Origin: Forficula auricularia
Taxonomy: Eukaryota > Arthropoda > Insecta > Dermaptera > Forficulidae
Direction: 5' to 3'
NCBI GenBank assembly: GCA_024734495.1
Contig: JALMQS010000061.1
Location: 10,498,605 to 10,562,604 of the forward strand
Length of the DNA stretch: 64,000 bases
The translations under genes and the position numbers were made by a program. Shown here piece by piece: positions 9,335-20,580 of this stretch. How positions within the stretch are numbered: the first letter of the stretch is position 1; every line of letters begins with the position of its first letter. The notes below the pieces were generated by a model. That model made no database searches. It had not been told where the DNA came from and saw nothing but the letters and a program-made list of their open reading frames with translations.

Positions 9335-9960
9335 GATGCGAGAAGAAGTCACACCAAGAAGCTCCATCCCTCAAAGGGATGGATTGGCCCCTTCTTCATG
9401 AAAAGAAGAGGAAGACATTTAATGAGCTGGGTGGGAGTCGAGGTGAATGTGGATCTTAAACAGCTGAAGGCTATAGGTCGCGGGAAAGATGGTGGCAGAA
9501 AGTGAGTTACACTCTCTAGAGGTCATAGGGATAAATGGTTTTGCGAACGTGTTGGTTTGGTACTTAACCAACTTCACTCTGAAGGGTGTTGAGCGTTCGA
9601 AAACTGCGCGTTTCTTACAAATAAGGCTTTAGGGGGGGGGGGGGGGGGATTATCTATAGTACAGGAAATGGGCTGTAACAGTTCTACGGAGAGACAGGTA
9701 ATCGAGTGAGACACATATGGCCGGCTCTCCTATTAGTTTAATTGCTATCTTTTGAATTGCATCCAGAGTGGCAAGAGATTGTTTGGAGGATCCTCTCCAC
9801 AGATGCGGCGAATTTGAGCCTTATATTGGGTAAGAAGCTAAATAGGCGTCTGGACCTAAAGAGAAAACCAAGCTTGTAGCTTGTAGCATTAGCAGCAGAC
9901 GTGATTTGATAATTCTAAGAAAGGCCAGACCAGAGTCATGCCCAACATTGAGCTGAAAAA
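9335..9960 (-). pseudogene. LINE reverse transcriptase C-terminal region, degenerate
   Basis: The minus strand, with frame changes, carries two blocks typical of the C-terminus of insect non-LTR reverse transcriptases. The upstream block (around 9830-9670) reads WRGSSKQSLATLDAIQ, then IKLIGEPAIC and LRRTVTAHFLYY. The downstream block (around 9560-9440) reads IPMTSRECNSL, FPATYSLQLFK. These match the pattern of a thumb-like region followed by a W/C-NSLP-FP-YNLQ-FK motif. Stops and frameshifts interrupt it, and a long G run (9632-9649) splits it, so it is dead. Related fragments lie at 20180-20560 and 51858-52165, all on the minus strand. The clade cannot be fixed from these pieces. Confidence 0.65.
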
Positions 9961-10785
9961 AAAAAAATTTCTCCATTATTCTTAGTTTGATTTGTTCAAT
10001 TTTTTTTAGATCTATAGTATACTTATATAAGACAATGCTAATTTCCTTATTATTTTTGTCTTTTCCTTTTATATTTACTCAAATAATAAAATTATAATTA
10101 GCAAATATATATGCAATCTCACGCTTCTTGCAATAATATTACATTTAATCGCTGTGCAAATTACTTGAGGAGATCGGAGAATTTCCCCTCTACATAAAAT
10201 TCTCTCCTTTCGGTTTAAGTAGCTGCTTAACCAATGTCTTATTCAGATCATTTAAATTGTGAAATGAAACTTTTCTACTTGATCGGGTATCCTCCAAGAT
10301 TAAAAACATTTGGCCGAAACGAATGGCTTGTCTCATTGAAGAATATTCACACAGATGAGGGATGAGGTAATCTTAGAGCTGCTTGTTTCAACCCTGTGTG
10401 AAAGAAAAATTTAAAACAAAAACAAACAAATAAATAAATATAATTAAACTTGTTGAGAAATAACTATTCGTAACTTTTCGTTTTTTACGACCTCCACCTT
10501 CTTGATGTACTTACATTACAATGCGTAAATGCCAAATTTCAGGAAAATAATTTCAACTAAAAATGTGAAATCAATAAATAGAACTTATTAAATTGGTGAT
10601 GTTGGCGACACATTAGATCTCACTACTTTTTCTCGCAAACAGTTTTTATTACTAGAACTTGGCCTTTTTTTACAGAAGGGTTCCTTACTTAATATATTTA
10701 GAAACATTTTTACCTTGTATTGATTTGATAGATAAAAAAAAAATATATACTCAATCAAACTAATTTCGAATTAGAAAAATAAACC
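9961..10785. other. AT-rich sequence without recognised features
   Basis: Includes a CCGAAACG at 10315 with no matching hammerhead box. No gene supported. Confidence 0.4.
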
Positions 10786-10790
10786 GACTT

Positions 10791-11277
10791 CAAAAAAATT
10801 AAATTCAACAAATAAAATAATTAGAACTCAAAAATAAAATAAAATGAACTAAAAGGTATAAAATAATAAAAGTTATACGTGAACATACATAACAAAAAAG
10901 GTGCGATGGCAATGAAATTTATACGGGACCAATCGGAAACTATTCTGAACCCAATGCAAAAAAATCATCGAAATCTTTCCACATGGTAAAGAGAAATCGA
11001 CAAACAAACATAATCAGAACTTGAACAAATTAATATGTGACTACCTCTAAGGCTTCCCCTTTCCAATAAAAAAAGAATAATCGAAATCGGTCCATAAACA
11101 AAGAAGTTATGCGTAAACATACATAAAAAAAAGGTCCAATACCAATGAAAAAAAACGGGATGCAAAAAAATCATCTACATCGGTCCACATGGTAAAAAGA
11201 AATAAATGTTAAAACACACAAAAAAAACGGACATTCCGTTGAATTGATAACCTCCTCCTTTTTTTCAAAGTCGGTTA
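10791..11277. mobile_element. Family C element with AACCGACTTC terminal repeats
   Basis: Begins AAACCGACTTCAAAAA and ends TCAAAGTCGGTT, an inverted pair. The interior carries AAGAAGTTATGCGTAAACAT, TTTCCAATAAAAAAAGAAT and other phrases seen at 13200-13532 and 52297-56625. No ORF of note. This terminal sequence is widespread in insect genomes by general knowledge; here it behaves as a MITE-like, non-autonomous family. Confidence 0.6.
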
Positions 11278-12055
11278 AAAATGAATTGAATTTATCATCA
11301 ATTCAATGTGATTTATTTGAAAATTATTATGAAATAGGAAAAAACCCAAAAACTGGTTGTTCATCATTATTGAATAAGGAAAATTGATTGATTAAAATAG
11401 CTTTCATGAAGAATATTTTTCAAAATAAAAAAAAAAAAATGTTTGGACTTACTTAAGTCCAAAGGACATTCTAAAACGCCATGCACTTTTCATAAGAAAC
11501 TACTAATATAATTATGACATAGTAAAGCTTAGCCGTGAAAAAGTACGTTGGTAAAATAGCTATTATTTTTAACAATTAACGAGACACACGTATTATTAAA
11601 TTAAATTGAATGCTACTTATACCATATAACTATAATAGAATAAAAAAAGAAACTGTAGTTTTGATTAAAAAATTATTAAAATTTTAATTTGTTCAATTAT
11701 TTCGATTTTCAGTAAGCTCAGTAGTTATTTATTTATAATGAATTACTAGTTTCAACTCGCTAACAAGAAAAGTGCATTTTCAAAGCATTGAAAAAATAAA
11801 CATTAATAAAATAGGACTTGTTAATTTCTCTGATTTATGTCTGTTTGGATGTCATCACTCATTTAGAATCAAATAATTCAAAAATATTAGATATTCAAGA
11901 TATCGAATCCATATTTCCAATTATATTACCTATTATTATAAAATATATTATATATTACAATTTTATTTAATATTACATTTATTTACTTAATATGAAATTT
12001 AAATGGCTTGCTGCGTACTGGATATGTTAATTTTTAAAGGAGGATAAATAAAATT
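11278..12055. other. AT-rich sequence without recognised features
   Basis: No ORF or repeat terminus supported. It may contain the unrecognised 5' part of the LTR that ends at 12214. Confidence 0.35.
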
Positions 12056-12058
12056 CAA

Positions 12059-12240
12059 TTGGTTCTTTCCAGTAATTTTTTATTAATTCAAGTGGTTAAT
12101 CCAAATATTTCGAGAGCACTACGGCATCTCTTCCTCAGTGGAAACTGTTATATGTATTGTATATGTGTTGCCATGTTATGGTTTTGTATAAATAAATACA
12201 TTCTAAACTTAACATGGTGTCAGAAGTGGGATGAAGTAAA
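12059..12240 (+). mobile_element. LTR retrotransposon fragment: LTR end and primer-binding site
   Basis: The stretch ends ...AACTTAACA at 12214, directly followed by TGGTGTCAGAAGTGGGAT (12215-12232). A TGG start right after a ...CA terminus is the usual arrangement of a retrotransposon LTR and tRNA primer-binding site, and this exact kind of sequence is common behind Gypsy-type LTRs. AATAAATA near 12190 may be the LTR polyadenylation signal. The LTR 5' end is not identified and no gag follows. The next coding piece, an integrase fragment, is on the opposite strand, so the element is rearranged. Confidence 0.5.
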
Positions 12241-12260
12241 TTGTGGTCCATTGTCCGTAA

Positions 12261-12455
12261 TTAATTTTTTGGGCACTCCGTATCTACTGAATCGTTTTTC
12301 AAAAAAAATTGTATATTTCCTGACGTAGTTCCTGATTCGATCTCCCAAAAATCCGAGTAATAATCAACAACTATTATAAATTTTACATCTTCAATGCAAA
12401 ATAAATCTGCTCCTAGTATTTCCCAAGAGAGTCTAGGGACCACCGTCACAACAAT
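12261..12455 (-). pseudogene. Ty3/Gypsy-type integrase core fragment
   Basis: The minus-strand frame of about 62 codons contains SWEILGADLF followed by IIVVDYYSDFWEI. These correspond to the start of the retroviral-type integrase catalytic core (rve): W-x-x-x-G-x-D, with the first acidic residue in GADLF, then the VDYYS-F-E strand. The rest of the DDE core is lost after a TTSGNI-like segment. The frame ends in TAA at 12261. It is adjacent to, but opposite in strand from, the LTR/primer-site fragment at 12059-12240, so the two are joined by an inversion or come from different copies. Confidence 0.65.
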
Positions 12456-12950
12456 ATACCGACCACATCAGCTTGCACAAATCAACGAAAAAAGCTCACT
12501 CATTTATTTATTTATTTATATTTTATTTTAATAAATACCTATATTATTTTCGCAAAAGCAACTAAGAATACGCCACTTCCATCATTCCCTCATTCTGAGA
12601 AAATTAAACATTATTTTACAAAAATAAAAGGGATTTTAGATAAAGGGTTCGAATGAAGGTGAAAATTTGTATTGAAATCCGAGCCATCAACCAAATTCAA
12701 AATTTTATGAATCAAAAAATTATCTCGCTAATATATAAGGACCTTTATTAAAGTACATTTAATTTCCAACAGTTAATATGAAAAATAACTAAAATCAATA
12801 GTTTACAAGTTATGTAAATGTAAATAAGTTTCAATATAAAAATTAAAGCAGGTTTCAATTTTGGTAATCCGATTAGAGATCAACTAACTTTTCAGTAGAA
12901 TTGGCAACTTTTGGAAGTGAGGAAATAATTTAATGAAAAAAATAATTTTT
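12456..12950. other. AT-rich sequence without recognised features
   Basis: No gene or repeat end supported. TTTATTTATTTAT microsatellite near 12502. Confidence 0.4.
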
Positions 12951-12954
12951 AAGA

Positions 12955-13535
12955 AAAAGATAAAACCAAACATAGTATACCTTTTATGAATCGCACCCGA
13001 CGGATCTTACTTATTACGTTTGGCGGATACGCTCGCTTATAGGTAGAGTTTGTTTGGCACCGAATTCAAAAAGTAATTTCATGTTAATATTTCGTCGTTT
13101 AGTTGTAAATAAATAAGATAATAATTATTTTATACCTTTTAGTGTATTTTATTTGCTGCATTTAATTTTTTTGAAGTCGGTTTTATTTTTTTCTTAAAAA
13201 TTATTTTTATTTTTCTCTTTTTAGTGATGTTATTAATAGTGATCATATGATCAGAACTTGACCAAATTAATATGGTATCATCCGTAAGATACCCCCTTTC
13301 CAATAAAAAAAGAATCATCGAAATCGGTTAATAAACAAAGAAGTTAGGCCTGTACAAACCTAACAAAAAAGGTCTAATACCAATAAAAAAACGAGACCAA
13401 TCGGAATCTAGATTGAACCCAATGCAAATAAAAAATTTCAAGATCGATTCACAATTGGCGGAGATATGAGGTAACATAGAGACAAAAAAAAATCAGTCGA
13501 ATAGAGAACCTCCTCCTTTTTTGAAGTCGGTTAAA
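12955..13535. repeat. Family C elements, half foldback plus unit
   Basis: 12975-13185 is half of the foldback seen complete at 53234-53628 (GACGGATCTTACTTA, GGCACCGAATTCAAAAAGTA). It runs into a TTTGAAGTCGGTTTTATT terminus at 13170-13187. A family C unit follows and closes with CCTCCTCCTTTTTTGAAGTCGGTT at 13509-13532. Confidence 0.55.
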
Positions 13536-14190
13536 AATACATAAGTGATGCCTCGTAATAATTGAGTTTCGATTTTTTCTACGGGGGCCCCCTTTGGACC
13601 CCCCTATCTACGCCATGTATTATTAATGAAATTGTAATTGTTGATAAAAAAACACACTCACCAAGAACTATGATGAATAGATTTAATTTGTTTTAAAAAG
13701 AATACAAAATTAGTAAGGGACGTTAGAGGAAATATTTTTTTTAGAATTAGAAGACCGTGAATTCAGCGGAAAGTGAATCTTGGTTGTGTGCACGTTGCTG
13801 GATCTCACGGGTTTTTTAACACCATTAAATTTAATGGTACAAAAAACATCATGGTAAGAGACAAAGGAAACCACGCGTCAAGGGGCCAACGACTGAACAT
13901 AATTAATAGATTATTTACCCTACGAGCTAATTATTTCATATAGATTAAAACAATTATTTAATCCTTAATGAGATAAAGATAAGAGTAAATAAATATTATA
14001 TTTAATATTGATTTACTATGAGTTAGGATACTAGGTTACTTATTTCACATTAAAAATTTTTTGAAAAAATCGAAACTCAATTATTACGAGGCATCACTTA
14101 TGTATTTTTAACCGACTTCAAAATTTTAATGTGAAATAAGTGACCTATCACGTATTATTAAATATAATGTTTATTTACTCTTATCTTTTA
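13533..14190. repeat. Inverted repeats around a family C terminus
   Basis: ACATAAGTGATGCCTCGTAA at 13538 recurs inverted at about 14084-14104, next to an AACCGACTTC end at 14110. A second inverted pair (TACTTATTTCACATTAAAA near 14037 against its complement near 14127) extends into GATAAGAGTAAATAAA at 13978 and its complement at 14170. The ~500 bp between has no recognised gene. Confidence 0.5.
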
Positions 14191-14437
14191 GTAAAGATGT
14201 TTCACACCTTGCACCAACACCACAATCTCTACTAATCCTTAATGAGATAATGAGAAATTAAATACTTAATTTATTTAATTAATTTTCAGATGCAAATTTT
14301 TTAATTTAAAAAAAAAAACTATTTTTTTTCGATTGAAATATATCTGACCTGTACTGATTAGAAAATCAACAAATGACAAGTGAACTACTTTTACTTTAAT
14401 TTCTAATGAGTTCTTTATTTATTTTTATTTCTATTTT

Positions 14438-14645
14438 ACTTTATCCAATGCAAAGCATGGGTAAAAAATGTGCAATCGCTCTCGGGGCAGGCGTGGCTTC
14501 GGAGGGTCCTCGGGTGGAGACTGCGGAGCCCATGGACTCAATTGAAGTCGCAAATTGTGGTATTCATATAGGTTGAATTTTGGCACGTGGCGGTTTTGTC
14601 AAAAATTACATGGGGTCTCGTCGAGAGAGGCCAAAAAGGGCGATT
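14438..14645 (+). mobile_element. Truncated 5' end of a Helentron-like element
   Basis: Begins ACTTTATCCAATGCAAAGC and continues through ATCGCTCTCGGGGCAGGCG and CCCATGGACTCAATT. It stops at GGGCGATTTTT, where a second, more complete copy starts. Divergent from the copy at 14646 and at 52450. Confidence 0.6.
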
Positions 14646-15299
14646 TTTACTTTATCAATGCAAAGCATGGGTAAAGTATTACAATCGCTCTCGGGGCAAG
14701 CGTGGCTTCAAGGGTCCTCAGGTAAAGACTACGGAGCCCATGGACTCAATTAAAGTCACAAATTGTAGTATTCAATTAGGTTGAATTTTAGCACGTGACG
14801 GTTTTGCCAAAAATTACATGGGGTCTCGCCGAGAGGCAAAAAGTGCGATTTTTTCATTTAGTGCGTGCGGATGTATGTATGTATGTATGTATGGATGGAT
14901 GTATGTTATCGCTTTTTTGGCCCACGATTTTTTCCACACCGTTGCACCGATTGAAATGAAATTGAAAACCTACCATTAGTTTAACAAAATGAAGCGCTGA
15001 TTAGTTTTTGGTACATATCGGCCCACAAACATTAGTACTTTATTTCGGTACTTTTAGTTAATTAAGTACCTTAGGGACCACAAAAAAGGTTAAATAAAGT
15101 TTTTAGTAAAATTATATTTTAAAGTACTTTACTCAAGTTAGATGGTACTTTTTTAATTTTTTTAATTCTTTAAAATTTATTCATTTGAAAGTTTTAATAT
15201 AGCTCATTTAAGCGCGCTTAAGTAAGAATGGATAGGCTTCTCTCTGTGAAATGCTAAAAATTTGGGAGGAATTTTTATGAGTAACCATAGCAACTGCGT

Positions 15300-16735
15300 T
15301 GTTCTTATCCGTTACCTTTCTTGAAGACATAGAAATCGATTTTAAACCAAAAATAGCGATTGATTCTCATCTAGTACTTGAGGAATAATCATTCTATATT
15401 GGATTTTTGACGTTTCGGTTTTTATTAGTAACCATTGCTGAAGACATAGAGAAATCGATTTTTAAACCAAAAATAGCGATTGATTCTCATCTAATACTTG
15501 AGAAATATCCATTCTATATTGGATTTTTGACGTTTCGGTTTTTATTAGTAACCATTGCTGAAGACATAGAAAATCGATTTTAAACCAAAAATAGCGATTG
15601 ATTCTCATCTAGTACTTGAGGAATAATCATTCTATATTGGATTTTTGACGTTTCGGTTTTATTAGTAACCATTGCTGAAGACATGGAGGAATCGACTTAA
15701 AATCAAAAATAGCGATTGATTCTCATCTAATACTTGAGAAATATCCATTCTATATTGGATTTTTGACGTTTCGGTTTTTATTAGTAACCATTGCTGAAGA
15801 CATAGAGAAATCGACTTTAAACCAAAAATAGCGATTGATTCTCATCTAGTACTTGAGGAATAATCATTCTATATTGGATTTTTGACGTTTCGGTTTTATT
15901 GGTAACCATTGCTGAAGACATAGAATCGACTTAAAATCAAAAATAGCGATTGATTCTCATCTAGTACTTGAGGAATAATCATTCTATATTGGATTTTTGA
16001 CATTTCGGTTTTATTGGAAACCATTGCTGAAGACATGGAGGAATCGACTTAAAATCAAAAATAGCCATCGATTCTCATCTAATACTTGAGGAATAACCAT
16101 TCTATTGGATTTTTTGGCGTTTCGGTTTTTATTGGAAACTATTGCTGAAGACATAGAGAAATCGACTTTAAACCAAAAATAACGATTGATTCTCATCTAA
16201 TACTTGAGGAATAACCATTCTATATTGGATTTTTGACATTTCGGTTTTATTGGTAACCATTGCTGAAGACATGGAGGAATCGACTTAAAATAAAAAATAG
16301 CAATCGATTCTTATCTAATACTTGAGGAATAATAATTCTACATTAGATTTTTGACCCTTCGATTATTGTGGTAACCATTCCTGAAGACATACCGGAGGAA
16401 TCGACTTAAAATCAAAAATAGCAATCGATTCTTATCTAATACTTGAGGAATAACAATTCTACATTAGATTTTTGACGATTCGGTTTTTTATTGGTAACCA
16501 TTGCTGAAGACATGGAGGAATCGACTTAAAATAAAAAATAGCATAGATTCTCATCTAATACTTGAGGAATAACAATTCTACATTAGGTTTTTGACGTTTC
16601 GATTATTGGTAACCATTGCTGAAGACATGGAGGAATCGACATAAAATCAAAAATAACGATCAATTTCTTATCTAATACAGAGGAATAACCTTATTGCATT
16701 CCATTTTTGATGTTTTGACCATTAATGGCAACCTC
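15300..16735 (+). repeat. ~118-bp satellite array, about 12 monomers
   Basis: The phrase ATTGCTGAAGACAT recurs at 15434, 15554, 15671, 15790, 15908, 16023, 16141, 16259, 16377, 16500 and 16615, spacing 115-123 bp. Monomers contain AATCGACTTAAAATCAAAAA, GATTCTCATCTAATACTTGA and TTTTTGACGTTTCGG. Neighbouring monomers are very similar on the left and more divergent toward the right. Confidence 0.9.
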
Positions 16736-17000
16736 TAATGAGAAACGTCAAATGGAGATGCAATAAGGTTATTCCTCTAGTATTAGATGAGAATCGATCG
16801 TTATTTTTGATTTTAAATGTGTCTTCAGCAATGATTACAACAATAATCAGGCGTCAAACAATGTAGAATTGTTATTCCTCAGAGAATTAGATGAGAATCG
16901 ATGGCTATTTTTGATTTTTAAGTCGATTCCTCTATGTCTTCAGCAATGGTACAATAATAACCGAATGTCAAAAATCAATGTCAAATTGGTTATTCCTCGA
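16736..17000 (-). repeat. Satellite monomers in inverted orientation
   Basis: After CATTAATGGCAACCTCTAAT the same satellite runs on the opposite strand (TTATTCCTCTAGTATTAGAT, GATGGCTATTTTTGATTTTT). It leads into the shared right end AATTAATGTCAATATGAACT. Confidence 0.8.
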
Positions 17001-17145
17001 TGCTAAATGAGAATTATTTTGAATTAATGTCAATATGAACTACAAATTGCAAGTGATATCTGATTAATAATAAAGGAACAAACATATTAATATTTCAAAT
17101 GAATTTGGATAAAGGATTTTAGCAACGATCCGTTGCAGTTTATTT

Positions 17146-18568
17146 CATTTAGTGCGTGCGTATGGATGTATGTTGTAACTTTTTTGGCCCACGATTTTTC
17201 CACCGTTGCACCGATTGAAATGAAATTGAAAACCTACCATTAGTTTAACAAAATGAAGCGCTGATTAGTTTTTAATTTTATATCGGCCCACAAACATTAG
17301 TACTTTATTTCAGTACTTTTTTTTTTTAGTTTTCTAAATATCTTGAAAATGACTTAACCAATTTTGATGAAATTTAATATCCTAATTAAGTACCTTGGGG
17401 GCCACAAAAAAGGTTAAATAAAGTTTTTTAGTAAAATTATATTTTAAAGTACTTTACTCTAGAGTAAGATGGTACTTTTTTAATTTTTAAATTCTTTGAA
17501 ATTTATTCATTTGAAAGTTTTAATATAGCTCATTTAGCCTTGCTTAAGTAAGAATGGATAGGCTTCTCTCTGTGAAATGCTAAAAATTTGGGAGGAATTT
17601 TTATGAGTAACCATACTTAACTGCGTTGTTTTCTAACCCGTTACCTTTGCAGAAGACATAGAGGAATCGACTTTAAACCAAAAATAGCGATTGATTCTCA
17701 TCTAGTACTTGAGGAATAATCATTCTATATTGGATTTTTGACGTTTCGGTTTATTAGTAACCATTGCTGAAGACATGCAGAATCGACCCAAAATAAAAAT
17801 AGCGATTGATTCTCATCTAATACTTGAGAAATATCCATTCTATATTGGATTTTTGACGTTTCGGTTTTATTAGTAACCATTCCTGAAGACATGGAGGAAT
17901 CGACTTTTAAACCAAAAATAGCGATTGATTCTCATCTAGTACTTGAGGAATAATCATTCTATATTGGATTTTTGACGTTTCCGGTTTTTATTGGTAACCA
18001 TTGCTGAAGACATAGAGGAATCGACTTAAAATCAAAAATAGCGATTGATTCTCACATCAAGCGAGTTGTTTACCAAAAAAATTTAGTCTTTTTGATTTTT
18101 AAGTCGATTCTTCTACATTTTCAGTAGAGGTTTCCATTAATAGTCAAAACATCAAAAATGGAATTCAATAAGGTTATTCCTCTAGTAGTAGATAGAATCG
18201 ATCGTTATTTTTGATTTTAAGTCGTTTCTCCATGTCTTCAGCAATGGTTACCAATAATAATCGAAACGTCAAAAACCTAATGTAGAATTGTTATTCCTCA
18301 AGTATTAGATGAGAATCGATGGCTATTTTTGATTTTAAGTCGATTCCTCTATGTCTTCAGCAATGGTTACAATAATAACCGAAATGTCAAAAATCCAATG
18401 TGGAATGGTTATTCCTCGACTCTTAAATGAGAATTATTTTTGAATTAATGTCAATATGAACTACAAATTGCAAGTGATATCTGATTAATAATAAAGGAAC
18501 AAACATATTAATATTTCAAATGAATTTGGATAAAGTTCAGCAACGATCCGTTGCAGTTTATTTCCTTA
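17146..18568 (+). mobile_element. Second, 5'-truncated Helentron-like copy in tandem
   Basis: Starts at CATTTAGTGCGTGCG directly after the previous copy's terminal GCAGTTTATTT. It repeats the 5' body (17170-17640), a satellite array (17640-18060, plus), an inverted satellite segment (18090-18430, minus) and the same right end closing with GCAACGATCCGTTGCAGTT. Head-to-tail arrays are expected from rolling-circle transposition, though unequal crossover could also give this. Confidence 0.55.
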
Positions 18569-18980
18569 TATACCAATCAATTGGCGAGCTTTTGTATACT
18601 GATGAGTAGCTGCATTTCTTTTATAGGCGACTTACAATTTCCCCTAATTAAAGAGGTGAAAAATTGAACTATACTCTAGTACTACACTAGATTCCTAATG
18701 AAACTAACATTTTCTATAGTGGTTTTGGTGAATTAATAGAAGCTTATGAAAAAAAGCTACACATATACAGGATGAAATTGATTTTATTTATTACATTATT
18801 TAATAATTTTAATAAATTCTTCTTACTTTTAGAGAAATATGTATTTTTGTGTGTATATCTATGCTTTTAAGTGCATAAGTAAAATCTATCTCAACCAAAA
18901 CATTCCGTCAGAAAAAACAGGCCAAGTTCGAAAAAGTAGTGAAATCTAGTGTGCATCCAAGTTAAATTCGCCAAGAATAT
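18569..18980. other. AT-rich sequence without recognised features
   Basis: No gene or repeat end supported. Confidence 0.4.
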
Positions 18981-19210
18981 TTAAGTTGAGAAAATAGTGC
19001 ATTCAATTAAAATGCATTCTTTCTATTTTGAATGACAATCTAAATTTATGAATTCTAAATTTTTAATTTTGATTATTTTCAAGAAACTTGGCTGTTAATG
19101 AACTAAATTCATGAACAGCCAATTTTCATGGAAATAATCTAAATTAAAAATTTAGAATCCATAAATTTAGATTATGCATTTTAATTGAAAGTACTATTTT
19201 CTCAACTTAA
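18981..19210. mobile_element. 230-bp palindromic foldback (MITE-like)
   Basis: Arms of about 100 bp are inverted copies: TTAAGTTGAGAAAATAGTGC at the left end against CTATTTTCTCAACTTAA at the right. The centre has TTGGCTGTT/AACAGCCAA around a 17-bp loop. TTAA at both ends could be a target duplication. No coding capacity. Confidence 0.7.
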
Positions 19211-20170
19211 TTATTAAGTGAGTCAGTGAGTGTCAAAATTAGCTATTTTCTCAGAATCCATTTAAGCTTTATTTTCGAAATTTGGTACTCTCCTCAAGAT
19301 GGATTATATGTGTATAATTTAAGCTCTGTATCTCAAATGGGTTCCGAGCTGCAGTGGGGTCGAAATTGGCTCGAAATGGTTCGTGTAAATAGAGTACAGC
19401 GTGTACGGCCAAGCCAATGCTCGAACTTGTCCTGCGCTTTGATAATATTCTAAATTTGTAAAGTTACATTTTGTAAAATATTTTCTAATAGAATTTATAT
19501 CTAATAAATATTTATTAGCAAAATAATTATTTATTTGTGATAAAATTAAAATAATCTAGTTAAGAATATACTTTTATTATTTCTCTTTTGGGATCTGAAA
19601 AAATAAATAAGCTCTCTGTTTTTCATAAGTCCCCTGTTTTCTTTCTCCCACTAGACAAGTAATATTGAAAAAAAATGTTTTTCAATTTTCTTTGAACAAG
19701 ACATCCCTTCATTACTTGCATCTAGGGTGAGGCTCTCATGTGCCGACAAATTCGGTTTCTTTAAAAATAGTTCACTTAAAAAAAATCTCAGAGTTTTTAA
19801 ATAATTTTACGATTTAGATCAAAGGCTACTGTTTAAATAGTTCTGGTGTCTATTTCGTTTTATACATAAACATAAAAAGAGTAGCAAGTATTAATTTCTA
19901 ATAAAACTAATTCCTCTCTCTAGAGAATTAATCTCAAATAGGCCAAACAAATCTCATTTGTAACGAAAAACGGAATAACGAAATTTTTCGAATAATGAAT
20001 ATTGTTTTTGGATTTTTTTAGACAACAAACTTATATAAAAATTTGGAGGAAAAAAAGTGAAAATTCTTTCAAGCATTTTCCAACACTTTCTCCAAATTCT
20101 AGTGATTCGGCAACATTTTGTCCCAAAAATACATAGAAGTACAGTTTATTAACTCTATGCCTAATTTTTT
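19211..20170. other. AT-rich sequence without recognised features
   Basis: A 75-codon open frame at 19226-19453 has no family resemblance, so I do not call it a gene. Confidence 0.4.
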
Positions 20171-20179
20171 TTTATGAAA

Positions 20180-20560
20180 ATGATGAGAGAAGGAGTTACA
20201 CCAAAAAGGTGCAACCCCTAAAGGCCTGGGTTGGCCCCTCCATCGTGAAAAGAAGAAGAAATAATTTCATGGGCTGGGCAGGGGTCGAAGTTATCTGTGG
20301 ATACGGGTCTTAAATAGCTGAAGGTTGTAAGTCGCGGGAAAGATGGTGGCAGGGAGCGAGTTCCAGTCTCTGGAGGTCATAGGGATAAAAGAGTTGGCAA
20401 AAGCGCTTGTTCGACTTTTATCCAATTTGACAGCGAAGGGGTGCGGAGCGTTCGAAAACCGCGTGTTTCTCGTAAAGAGGCTTTAGGGGGGATAATTGAT
20501 TTCAGCTCGACTGAACAGACACCATGATAGTATCTGTAGTACAGGGAAAGGGCAGAAACG
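20180..20560 (-). pseudogene. LINE reverse transcriptase C-terminal fragment
   Basis: The minus strand encodes the same C-terminal block as 9335-9960, better preserved. Reading from about 20430 to 20290 it contains FANSFIPMTSRDWNSLP, ATIFPATYNLQLFKTRIHR, then a stop. The upstream part reads like a YxxNTRFSNAPHP-type segment. The W-NSLP-x-FP-x-YNLQxFK motif is conserved in C-termini of many insect LINE polymerases. No start, endonuclease or palm domain is present. It is a 5'-truncated fragment with at least one stop in the presumed coding frame. Confidence 0.65.
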
Positions 20561-20580
20561 GTTCGTTATAGTTCGTTAGT

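Larger units (their letters stand above)
14646..17145 (+). mobile_element. Helentron-like (HINE-type) element carrying a satellite array
   Basis: The 5' end has ACTTTATC-AATGC AAA GCATGGGTAAAG, a terminal hairpin. The 5' body (14690-15300) matches 52480-52990 and contains an (ATGT)n tract. An internal array of ~118-bp repeats occupies 15300-17000. The 3' end reads TTGGATAAAG, then GCAACG ATC CGTTGC and CAGTTTATT. Subterminal inverted repeats, a 3' hairpin and central tandem repeats are the described layout of non-autonomous Helentrons such as DINE-1. No Rep/helicase is present. Assignment rests on structure only. Confidence 0.5.

Noticed and set aside
10290..10330. GCCGAAACGAATGG considered as a hammerhead 3' half
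   Set aside because: No CTGANGA box or stem II partner at suitable distance upstream.
16011..16196. 61-codon minus-strand frame in the satellite
   Set aside because: Repeats with the monomer; arises from the tandem repeat, not from a gene.
15300..16735. Satellite phrase GCTGAAGACAT with nearby ACGTTTCGG considered as a hammerhead
   Set aside because: CTGAAGA and GAAAC are on opposite strands in the monomer, and no stem II joins them on one strand.
15300..18430. ~118-bp tandem repeats considered as a CRISPR array
   Set aside because: Whole monomers are similar with no short repeat/unique spacer pattern, and the sequence is eukaryotic.
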